Position numbers and translations under genes: made by a program
Part shown: positions 1 to 6,414 of the stretch, in pieces
Layout of the letters: the number at the start of each line of letters is the position of its first letter
Position numbering within the stretch: position 1 is the first letter of the stretch
Origin: Planctomycetaceae bacterium
Lineage (GTDB): Bacteria > Planctomycetota > Planctomycetia > Planctomycetales > Planctomycetaceae
Direction of reading: 5' to 3'
NCBI GenBank assembly: GCA_016765335.1
Contig: JAESQE010000312.1
Location: forward strand, 6,194 to 19,579
DNA: 13,386 nt
Notes under the pieces: model-generated
Database searches by the model: none
What the model saw: the letters and a program-made list of their open reading frames with translations, nothing else
What the model was told of the DNA's origin: nothing

Positions 1-69
1 CAGACAATCCCGTTCAGGGTTGTCTGTGTTGCGTAGCAACCCGAGGACTTGATATTGAGATCAGCTCAA
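1..69. repeat. Cluster of three short hairpins at the left edge
   Basis: Three dyads lie end to end. Bases 1-7 (CAGACAA) pair with 20-26 (TTGTCTG), and CCC 9-11 pairs with GGG 17-19. TTGC 29-32 pairs with GCAA 36-39 around a 3-base loop. TTGAG 55-59 pairs with CTCAA 65-69. The CAGACA/TGTCTG core resembles the hairpins inside the element at 3470-3603, so this may be the end of a related dispersed repeat whose left part is outside the window. No T-tract follows, so a terminator is not indicated. Confidence 0.5.
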
Positions 70-169
70 AGGATCAGCAACTTCGTAGTCTAACAAATGT
101 TAAACATCGGCTGTCTCATTTGCTCTCATAATCCCAGTCGGGAACAAGTGAAAACTGGCAGATGATTTT

Positions 170-305
170 ACCACGGAGACGCAGAGAACACCGAGTAAAA
201 AAGTAGAAGTTAAACAGTCAGTATAACTCAAGAGATGCACCTTCTTGATTTGCGATGTAATAAGTCCCCCTGGGTTTTTCTCTGTGGCCTCTGTGTCTCC
301 GTGGT
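170..305. repeat. CCACGGAG-type inverted repeat (dispersed family)
   Basis: The left arm at 170-200 begins ACCACGGAGACGCAGAGAAC. The right arm at 275-305 is its reverse complement at 26 of 31 positions (ending GTCTCCGTGGT). About 74 bases separate the arms, and the match drifts into A-rich flanks at the inner ends. Repeats of the form ACCACGGAG...CACAGAG facing CTCTGTG...CTCCGTGGT are, from memory, common in intergenic DNA of planctomycetes and some other bacteria, sometimes near GxxExxY-family genes. No such gene is visible here. Confidence 0.75.
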
Positions 306-391
306 TTATTCTACTTATTCCTACTTAATTCCAGCTATGTTGGGCGGTGAGAAGTCTGAAAATCTTTTCCTGATATTTCTAAGAATTCTAG

Positions 392-407
392 CAATTACCG
401 GTAATTG
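392..407. repeat. Perfect 16-base palindrome
   Basis: CAATTACCGGTAATTG is a perfect 8+8 dyad with no loop. It lies 25 bases beyond the stop codon of the minus-strand BFD-like gene. A second palindrome, AGAATTCT, is at 382-389. The loop-free symmetry fits a dimeric DNA-binding protein site better than an RNA hairpin, and no T-tract follows on either strand. No promoter or target gene can be tied to it. Confidence 0.4.
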
Positions 408-432
408 GAATATTTCAGGCCACTTCACCTTG

Positions 433-738
433 CTACGGTTTTTCATCAGGTAGCGGTTCAGCTCCGGCTGCTGGTTTTCCTTTGCCTGCCTTGTTGTAAG
501 CTGCTCGCTGCCTGGCGTAATCTTCGGGTGTTGGATCGGGTTCTCGGGAAATCGTTCCAGCGTCTTGTGCTTGTTCGAAAGCTCGCTTCAAATAAGAAAT
601 GCACCAGCCGCAGCCCGTACCTGCCCCATTGCATTCACTAATCTGACTAGCCCGCTTAGGCTTGTACAGACGAATAAAATTCATGATTTTTCGCTTCGGC
701 ACATGGAAGCAGTAACAGACTTTATCGTCTAGTTCCAT
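433..738 (-). CDS. BFD-like [2Fe-2S]-binding protein
   Basis: A small protein of 101 residues resembling bacterioferritin-associated ferredoxin. It shows C8-x-C10 near the start and C43-x2-C46 about 33 residues later, in the context GAGTGCGWC, which is the BFD [2Fe-2S] ligand pattern. An extra Cys is at 36. The C-terminal 40 residues are polar, Pro/Ala/Lys-rich and probably disordered. The frame is open upstream to 822, but that extension is translated from the CCACGGAT repeat at 780-799 and gives a YPWKSVAHFF-type sequence typical of repeat read-through. I therefore place the start at the ATG at 736-738, just before MELDDKVCYCF. Family members take part in electron transfer or iron mobilisation. 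No bacterioferritin gene is adjacent, so the partner is unknown. Confidence 0.8.
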   Translation of the reverse strand: MELDDKVCYCFHVPKRKIMNFIRLYKPKRASQISECNGAGTGCGWCISYLKRAFEQAQDAGTISREPDPTPEDYARQRAAYNKAGKGKPAAGAEPLPDEKP

Positions 739-779
739 TGATGTTTCGACCTGGATTAAATAACACAGAAAAAAGTGAG

Positions 780-799
780 CCACGGATTTCCACGGATAA
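780..799. repeat. CCACGGAT direct-repeat fragment
   Basis: CCACGGAT occurs at 780-787 and again at 790-797, a 10-base period, between the BFD-like gene and the glycosyltransferase. It resembles the unit of the inverted repeat at 170-305 and is probably a degraded copy of the same broad family. It lies just upstream of the BFD-like start and may sit in that gene's leader. Confidence 0.5.
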
Positions 800-858
800 A
801 TTGAACAAAGAATGTCAGTCACAGTTCTTGAGCTTTTTGTCCCTGTTCTCTTGATGCT

Positions 859-2457
859 CTATTTCAGTTGATAAAGTTTGACAGGCAAGGAAGTTTCCTT
901 TTCCTGATCGCCATCTTTTTTGTTGAGTTGAACCAGTAAACTGGGGTGGTATTGATATTCTGCAATTAATTGAAAATGGTCTCCGAGTTCCTTCCATTGT
1001 TCGTGGAACAAATCAGACCGCAAGGCATGAGGACCGACTACCAGAAACGTGGGAAATGGAACTCGTGATGCCCCCGGCTTTGCGAAATCGAGATGACCAA
1101 TCGGTCCGGTTAAACGATCAGCTGCACTCAGATGATAAAACATTGCAGGCTCGCCATAGACATAAAAAACAACTTCCTCGGCAGCATGACCTTGCTGTTT
1201 CGCAATTTCCCCAGCATCCATTACGCACTTTGTCGCAATGCGGCGGTATTCATTACGAGGCTCCCAGGCAGGCGCCAATCGCAACGGACCAATCAGGGAA
1301 ACTCCTGCTAACAGGATAACAGATAATAACGTTTGAAGCTCATGCTTTTTAGATGGATTTTGTTCCTGAGTCCTATTTACATTGCCGCCCTGGCAAAGTT
1401 TGGAAACGATCAGGCCGGTCGCTAAGCAGAAGGCGATCATCCACGGGGCGCACAGTCGCGGGTACGGGTAATATAGCGGGATCGCAACACTCAGACCAAT
1501 CAACCAACTGGCCGTCATCCAACTTCCCAGTGAGATCTGAGCCAAAGAGAAACTGTGAGGCGTTTTTTGGGGGGTGATCCACATCGATCTTTTCCAAACG
1601 AGAACACCAACGATGCCAAATCCACAGGCGGACGTTATGCCGAGCAATTGAAATTGTTTCGAGAGTTGGGCAAACAAAGATTCCTGCCAGCCTGCCAAGC
1701 CTACAAAATACTGTTGATGGTTACCTGCCACAGCAGCATAGCCACCGAATTTTTGTAACGCAGACAAATAAGGCAGCCACACCAGAAATGCAACCAGCAC
1801 AATCAATGCAGAGCCAGCAGCGAGTTTGCTCCATTTCTTGACCGTAAATTTGCTGAACAGTCCCCACGCCAAAGAAGCCGAAACAATCACCGCCAGCGCC
1901 AGCCAACCATTGTATTTTGACAACCACGCCAAGCCAGCAGTCAGTCCAGCGAACCCAGCCAGCCAGCCAGTTTTTAAATCAGATTTCTCACCCTGCAATA
2001 AATGAGTCAAAGCTTGATGAGCGAGATAAACTGAAAGCAACATCCAAAAACAGAGTAGTGGTTCGGTAAGTGCAGTGCGGGAATAAAGGATGTGTGCTTC
2101 GTTAGTCGCGAGTAGCGAAGCCGCACACAGCCCTGCAAACGGACCTGCAATTTGTCTGCCGAACCACCATAATAACGGGATTGTTGCAATCCCAGCCAAC
2201 AGCCCTGGTAATATCGTTGCCAGCGAGGTCGGTCCCAGAATGACATGTCCCCATTCAATCAAGGTGGGCACAAGCGGCGGGGCATACAAATGTCTGTCCG
2301 GATAACGATAACCTTCGTCCTGATCGAACCATATATTCGAGGCATAAACGCCTTCGTCAAAATGTTCGATACTGACTGCGGAGTATCCCCATAATCGCAA
2401 CATTGCAGCGAGCAACGTGATCACGAGGATGAGCTTTTTTTCGTTTGTGGGAACCAT
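859..2457 (-). CDS. GT-C family glycosyltransferase (PMT/ArnT-like, GT39/GT83 type)
   Basis: A 532-residue integral membrane protein. The first membrane helix (about 9-28) is followed by an extracytoplasmic loop with HFDEG at 32-36; D34/E35 match the acidic catalytic site of PMT/ArnT-type GT-C enzymes. The loop also carries HLYAPPL (56-62). SRTALTEPLL (126-135) and LSKYNG (179-184) are typical of the PMT_2 fold. Further hydrophobic helices follow up to about 390, then a soluble C-terminal domain of about 140 residues. Such enzymes move a sugar from a polyprenyl-phosphate donor to a lipid, protein or glycan outside the membrane; the acceptor here is unknown. The ATG at 2455-2457 directly precedes a short Lys-containing N-terminus and the first helix. 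The gene lies 116 bases downstream of the HEPN gene on the same strand, so co-transcription is possible but unproven. Confidence 0.88.
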   Translation of the reverse strand: MVPTNEKKLILVITLLAAMLRLWGYSAVSIEHFDEGVYASNIWFDQDEGYRYPDRHLYAPPLVPTLIEWGHVILGPTSLATILPGLLAGIATIPLLWWFGRQIAGPFAGLCAASLLATNEAHILYSRTALTEPLLCFWMLLSVYLAHQALTHLLQGEKSDLKTGWLAGFAGLTAGLAWLSKYNGWLALAVIVSASLAWGLFSKFTVKKWSKLAAGSALIVLVAFLVWLPYLSALQKFGGYAAVAGNHQQYFVGLAGWQESLFAQLSKQFQLLGITSACGFGIVGVLVWKRSMWITPQKTPHSFSLAQISLGSWMTASWLIGLSVAIPLYYPYPRLCAPWMIAFCLATGLIVSKLCQGGNVNRTQEQNPSKKHELQTLLSVILLAGVSLIGPLRLAPAWEPRNEYRRIATKCVMDAGEIAKQQGHAAEEVVFYVYGEPAMFYHLSAADRLTGPIGHLDFAKPGASRVPFPTFLVVGPHALRSDLFHEQWKELGDHFQLIAEYQYHPSLLVQLNKKDGDQEKETSLPVKLYQLK

Positions 2458-2573
2458 GGAATCCTGTAGCTTATACCAAGCTCAATAAAAACCTGCGTCG
2501 CGTGATTGATCGTGACCTTGTGCTGACAAGGGTAAGAAAACATCCGACGCGCGAACAAGTACGCGAATGCGTA

Positions 2574-3350
2574 TTATTCATGTTTCCGTTTGCAGTACGG
2601 GCAATCTGAAATGTAAATAATCCGGAAGCATTTTCTGCATTCTCGCGGCCCGTAAATAACCGGCTCGGTTTTCAAACGTTGGAAGATCAAAAACATAAAG
2701 ACCAGCACAACAAATCCTGCAATCAAATAGCCGCTGGAACTCCATGACAAAATCATCTGTGCCACAATCGCGATACAGCAGGTGACATAAACACCAATGG
2801 TCCACCACTTGTTTTGATTGTTTTGATGTGCCCGTTGTTCATCATTAATTTTGTCGGAAAACTCTCGTTGCAAAAGCTCTTGCTTTGTTTCGTAAATTTC
2901 ACTGGCTAATTCGTCACATCCGATCGAAGAAAGTAGCCGTTCAACGCTGTCGAGAACTCGGTAGGTGTCATCGAAGTTAAGCTGCCGCTGGTGAGCCCAG
3001 CGGTTGCGGAACTCCCGCAGTTCGCTGACCAAAGAACGCTCGAAATGCCCCAGGTGCTGACGAAAAACTGCGTTCCACTGATCCCAGACAACTGTCAGCG
3101 TGGAATGAGCATCCCAGTCGAATTCGTTTGATTTGCTCCCGGGACTCTTTTCACGAGGCCTGCGAAAACTTGCTTTCGCGTATCGCATCCAGTTGTCTCG
3201 ATAGACCGCTTGTAGCTTACCTTCTGCATAAGGGGCTAAGCCTTCGGTCAATTTCGTCAGCGCATCTTGTATGTAGTCACGCTGCAACGAGACGGGAGGC
3301 TGCTCGCTTTTTTTTTCAGACGGAGTTTCTGGTGTCGATGCTGAGTTCAT
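2574..3350 (-). CDS. Swt1-like HEPN-domain protein with two membrane helices and a C-terminal zinc ribbon
   Basis: A 258-residue protein with three parts. Residues about 25-145 look like a Swt1-type HEPN domain: an early helix (LTKLTEGLAPYAEGKL), a central WDQWNAVFRQHLGHFERSLVSEL helix, then EFRNRWAHQ with the HEPN R-x4-H motif (R115, N116, H120), and a final DDTYRVLDSVERLL helix. Residues about 146-180 form a charged helix, probably a coiled coil. Two hydrophobic segments at about 182-203 and 207-225 make a hairpin anchor. The tail has C238-x2-C241 and C250-x2-C253, a compact zinc ribbon. Both soluble parts should face the cytoplasm. HEPN domains with this motif are often metal-independent RNases in defence or toxin-antitoxin systems; activity here is inferred from the motif only. 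No antitoxin-like gene adjoins it. The start ATG lacks a clear Shine-Dalgarno sequence. Confidence 0.72.
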   Translation of the reverse strand: MNSASTPETPSEKKSEQPPVSLQRDYIQDALTKLTEGLAPYAEGKLQAVYRDNWMRYAKASFRRPREKSPGSKSNEFDWDAHSTLTVVWDQWNAVFRQHLGHFERSLVSELREFRNRWAHQRQLNFDDTYRVLDSVERLLSSIGCDELASEIYETKQELLQREFSDKINDEQRAHQNNQNKWWTIGVYVTCCIAIVAQMILSWSSSGYLIAGFVVLVFMFLIFQRLKTEPVIYGPRECRKCFRIIYISDCPYCKRKHE

Positions 3351-3469
3351 AAGTGCGTAACTGATTGGTCGAGGTTTGCAGCGTGCGGTTTCAGAACGAG
3401 ATGATGAATTTACGTCTGTGTAAAGTGTAGTAAAAATTCTCGGTCTGTCAGGTCTGGAACCATTGAAAC

Positions 3470-3603
3470 AAGGGAACCTCTATTAATTCAAAAAGACATT
3501 GCGAGCGGAGGATAGACATTCTTGTCTGTCTTAAATGAAGGCATGCTCAAACGAAACAGACACCGAATGTCTGTGCCCCGCTTGAATTAATAGAGGTTCC
3601 CTT
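3470..3603. mobile_element. 134-base MITE-like palindromic element
   Basis: The ends are perfect 22-base inverted repeats (3470-3491 and 3582-3603) containing GGGAACCTCTATTAATTCAA and its complement. Inside are two more hairpins: AGACA 3514-3518 with TGTCT 3523-3527, and ACAGACA 3556-3562 with TGTCTGT 3568-3574. These inner hairpins are near copies of each other in opposite orientation, so the element is palindromic at two levels. It has no coding capacity and no clear target-site duplication. It fills the gap between the HEPN start and the EEP stop, ending 6 bases from the EEP stop codon. It may be a non-autonomous transposon moved by a transposase elsewhere, or it may act as a terminator-like RNA structure. 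The parent transposon family is not determined. Confidence 0.75.
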
Positions 3604-3609
3604 ATGTTA

Positions 3610-4605
3610 CTATTTAAAGTGAAATTCGGTAAGAATCGCACAGTGATCCGAAGCTTTTGACCAAATATTTTGACTGGAATCAAACGTGATATGATCATTG
3701 CTCCAAACTTGATCAATCACTAAAACTGGAAACATCCAGGGCCAGGTTGGTGAGTAACCTTGCCCTGCAACCTCAAAGGCATTGCTGGATTGTTGACGCA
3801 GGGGCTGAAACAGCGGCGATTCTTTCGGCGTGTTGAAATCCCCTGCAATCAGCACCGGCTGGGATTTCCTGTGTTTCATTAAGTTTGCTAAATCTTGAAT
3901 CGATTCGCCTCGGGGGATATCGAGGCGTCCGTGAATATCGACCACCATCGTTGTGACTGCGTGACCATTAAGAATGAGATCAACTTCTCGAACTTGCCCT
4001 TCTCGACCGATTTTTCTGGCTCGTACTTCTGTCGATTGCCCTCGTGTTAACAGCACCATTTCTCCGCCAAGCAGGGAAGTATCGTATTCGGGGAATTGCT
4101 CTTTCCAGAATGTCCGCATTTGCTCAGAAGGATCTCCCGCTTCAACCAGCGCGATGATGTCCGCTTGATGTTTATTGATTTCGCTGGCAATGTTATCCCA
4201 GCCTTGCCGACCATGACAAACATTCCACAAAAGCAGTCGGTAGACCTGGTTGGTTTGCTGTGACTGTGATGAAGGGGCAGGAACTGGATGATGCGAGCCT
4301 GCACACTGAGCAACCACAAGCCCCATAATACACCACGTTGCAGCTGTACGAGATCGTCCTAAAACCCCTGCGAAAAACATCAGTAAGCCAGCAGTGGCAA
4401 ACAGTAACACTCCCGGGGTTGCGTAATATAATACCGTCACCAGAGGATAAGGACTCAAATCACGAACGGTGAGTCGAATCAAAATTGCAACCAACCAAAG
4501 TAGCGTACCCGAAAAATAGAGACCAGTCATAACGAAAGTTACTGATCGGGGAAGCCATCGCTTTGCTGCTCTGTTTTCATCAAGATGTGTTTGATGTGAA
4601 CTCAT
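3610..4605 (-). CDS. Membrane-anchored endonuclease/exonuclease/phosphatase (EEP) family protein, VanJ/YafD-like layout
   Basis: A 331-residue protein. Three hydrophobic helices (about 23-45, 58-82, 88-104) precede an EEP catalytic domain (about 122-331). Visible EEP motifs are LLWNV with N128, the metal-binding E155 in ALVEAG, VDIHG with D223/H225, GDFN with D256 and N258, D298 in IDQVW, and the terminal SDH (319-321), so the active site looks complete. Basic residues before helix 1 and in the GRSRT loop between helices 2 and 3 predict a cytoplasmic N-terminus and an extracytoplasmic catalytic domain. That matches VanJ-type proteins, which act on undecaprenyl pyrophosphate, but the superfamily also includes DNases, RNases and phospholipases. 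The substrate is therefore open. The GT-C gene further along the strand makes lipid-carrier chemistry plausible. Confidence 0.85.
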   Translation of the reverse strand: MSSHQTHLDENRAAKRWLPRSVTFVMTGLYFSGTLLWLVAILIRLTVRDLSPYPLVTVLYYATPGVLLFATAGLLMFFAGVLGRSRTAATWCIMGLVVAQCAGSHHPVPAPSSQSQQTNQVYRLLLWNVCHGRQGWDNIASEINKHQADIIALVEAGDPSEQMRTFWKEQFPEYDTSLLGGEMVLLTRGQSTEVRARKIGREGQVREVDLILNGHAVTTMVVDIHGRLDIPRGESIQDLANLMKHRKSQPVLIAGDFNTPKESPLFQPLRQQSSNAFEVAGQGYSPTWPWMFPVLVIDQVWSNDHITFDSSQNIWSKASDHCAILTEFHFK

Positions 4606-4853
4606 GCCCGAACCGAACGTCTTTAAAAAGTCAGCAGGTCGATGTTTTGAAGATTGCTCCGATGCTGGAGCTCTTCTGTTCGACTGTTGAAATTACGGAG
4701 TGGATACTTCGTAGACGACGTCCTATGTCGCTGCGGCACCTGTTTGCTGGTATTACGTTTAATTATGCAAACAAGTGGGATCTAAAACTATAATAATTTA
4801 TAGATTCCAGTCTGTTTGCAACATTTCCTGCATTATGTCTTATCGACTTAAGA

Positions 4854-4870
4854 ATTCAAGCAGCTTGAAT
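4854..4870 (-). terminator. Possible weak terminator hairpin after the DUF1501 gene
   Basis: ATTCAAG (4854-4860) pairs with CTTGAAT (4864-4870) around a 3-base loop, 19 bases beyond the DUF1501 stop codon. On the minus strand the stem is followed by TCTTAAG, a poor T-tract, so intrinsic termination would be weak. The rest of the 284-base spacer up to 4605 holds a 7-base dyad (4741-4747 with 4767-4773) and presumably the EEP promoter, which I cannot place. Confidence 0.3.
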
Positions 4871-4889
4871 GCTCTGCGAGGAATACCAG

Positions 4890-6305
4890 TTATGCCAAAA
4901 TTTCTGGCACGACATGCCCGTGGACATCAGTCAAACGGTAGTCTCGCCCGGAAAATCGGAAGGTCAGCCTTTCGTGATCAAACCCCAGCAGGTGCATGAC
5001 TGTCGCTTGCAAATCGTGAACATGCACCTTGTTTTCAATCGCTCGGAAGCCAAATTCGTCTGTTGCACCGTGTACATGCCCCCCTTTGACGCCACCACCT
5101 GCCAGCCAGGTGGTGAAACCGTAGTGGTTGTGGTCACGCCCATTGATTTTCCCAGCATTGGCCCCCGAAGTAGGTAATTCCACCACAGGAGTTCGGCCAA
5201 ATTCGCCGCTGCAAATAATGAGCGTTTCGTCGAGCAAGCCGCGTTGTTTCAAGTCTTTGATCAATGCTGCGATCGGTTGATCACACTGACCAGCGAGTCT
5301 TCGATGATTGATTTCAATGTCGTCATGACTATCCCAAGGCTGACCGGCTCCGTGCCAAAGTTGAATGAATCGGACACCCTTTTCTACCAGCTTTCTTGCG
5401 ATCATACATTGCCGGGCATGAACACCCTTGCCATACATTTCTTGAATATGCTTTGGTTCGTTGGAAGTATTGAAAGCGTCGGTTGCTTCCATTTGCATGC
5501 GGTAAGCGAGTTCAAAAGACTGGATTCTCGATTCCAGTTGGCCGTCCTCTGCTCGTGGTTCAAAATGTTTTTGATTCAGTCTTTGCAGCAAATCGAGTTG
5601 TTTACGTTGTTGTTCGTAAGGGATTTTAGAATTTCGGATATTTTGGATCAGGTCGGAAACCTTGGTTGACTTGGTATCAATATGCGTCCCCTGATACGCA
5701 CCGGGTAAAAATGCAGATCGCCAATTTGCAGATTCTGTAATTGGCATCCCGTTGGGGCACATGACAATAAACCCGGGTAGATTTTGATTCTCTGTGCCGA
5801 GTCCATAAGTCACCCATGAACCCATACTTGGGCGAAGTGCCCGGGCTTCGCCACAGTTCATCAGCATCAAAGAAGGCTCGTGATTCGGGACATCTGCATG
5901 CATCGAACGAATGAAGGTCATGTCATCGACGCATTCTCCCAGATGAGAAAAGATCTCACTGACTTCGATGCCACTTTCGCCGTATTTTTTGAAGGAAAAT
6001 GGTGATGCAAGAACTGAACCCGTTTTCCGTTCGGTTTTGAAGTTGCCTCCGTCCAAGGTTTTTCCTGCCCATTTATCCAAAGCAGGCTTCGGATCAAAAG
6101 TATCAACCTGGGATGCTCCGCCATTCAGAAAAATGTGAATGACATGCTTGGCTTTGCCCGGAAAATGAGACTGCTTGGGAGACATCGGATTGTTGATGCC
6201 CGCCTGTGTCTGTTCCCCCGATAGCATTGCCGCCAGGGACATCGCACCGAATCCCACGCCACATCGTTTGAGCATATCTCGTCTGGAACTAGGAATGTCG
6301 TACAT
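4890..6305 (-). CDS. DUF1501 family protein with Tat signal
   Basis: A 471-residue protein of the DUF1501 family, distantly related to the alkaline phosphatase/sulfatase fold. A Tat signal opens it: S7-R8-R9-D-M-L-K, then a hydrophobic stretch ending near residue 36. Family hallmarks are HIFLNGGASQVDTFDPKP, NHEPSLMLMNCGEARALRP, the GVRFIQLWHGAGQPWDSHDD block, ICSGEFGRTP and GRDHNHYGF. These supply Asp, His and Glu residues suited to a metal site, though the reaction is unknown for the family. The product should be exported folded. It lies 109 bases downstream of the cytochrome-like DUF1549/DUF1553 gene on the same strand, the standard planctomycete pairing. A GTG lies directly before the chosen ATG, but it would sit only 2 bases from the Shine-Dalgarno sequence, so the ATG at 6303-6305 is preferred. 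Confidence 0.93.
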   Translation of the reverse strand: MYDIPSSRRDMLKRCGVGFGAMSLAAMLSGEQTQAGINNPMSPKQSHFPGKAKHVIHIFLNGGASQVDTFDPKPALDKWAGKTLDGGNFKTERKTGSVLASPFSFKKYGESGIEVSEIFSHLGECVDDMTFIRSMHADVPNHEPSLMLMNCGEARALRPSMGSWVTYGLGTENQNLPGFIVMCPNGMPITESANWRSAFLPGAYQGTHIDTKSTKVSDLIQNIRNSKIPYEQQRKQLDLLQRLNQKHFEPRAEDGQLESRIQSFELAYRMQMEATDAFNTSNEPKHIQEMYGKGVHARQCMIARKLVEKGVRFIQLWHGAGQPWDSHDDIEINHRRLAGQCDQPIAALIKDLKQRGLLDETLIICSGEFGRTPVVELPTSGANAGKINGRDHNHYGFTTWLAGGGVKGGHVHGATDEFGFRAIENKVHVHDLQATVMHLLGFDHERLTFRFSGRDYRLTDVHGHVVPEILA

Positions 6306-6310
6306 CACGC

Positions 6311-6315
6311 ACCTC
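6311..6315 (-). promoter_or_regulatory. Ribosome binding site of the DUF1501 gene
   Basis: The minus strand reads ACGAGGTGCGTGATG. GAGGT is 5 bases from the ATG at 6303-6305 and only 2 from the preceding GTG, which decides the start in favour of ATG. Confidence 0.6.
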
Positions 6316-6414
6316 GTAAAAAGTAGGGTCCATTGTGCGGACCATTTTGTTATCTCTGTCTTGTGTTACCAAAATTCAGGCCCTAACAGCGGACCCTGCA
6401 AACCAAGTCTTAGC

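Larger units (their letters stand above)
1..432. other. Non-coding stretch with repeats
   Basis: No convincing gene is seen between the window start and the BFD-like gene. The open frames here cross the repeat at 170-305 and show low-complexity translations typical of repeats. The region holds the hairpin cluster at 1-69, the CCACGGAG inverted repeat at 170-305, and a perfect palindrome at 392-407. The rest shows nothing I can assign. Confidence 0.6.

Noticed and set aside
235..453. A plus-strand frame of 72 codons with a hydrophobic translation.
   Set aside because: It runs through the CCACGGAG-type repeat arm at 275-305, and its Cys/Val-rich sequence is the usual product of translating that repeat.
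739..822. A 28-residue N-terminal extension of the BFD-like protein.
   Set aside because: It is encoded by the CCACGGAT repeat fragment. The BFD cysteine pattern begins just after the internal ATG at 736-738.
2516..2531. Hairpin CCTTGT/ACAAGG between the HEPN and GT-C genes, considered as a terminator.
   Set aside because: The stem is only 6 bases and no T-tract follows on the minus strand.
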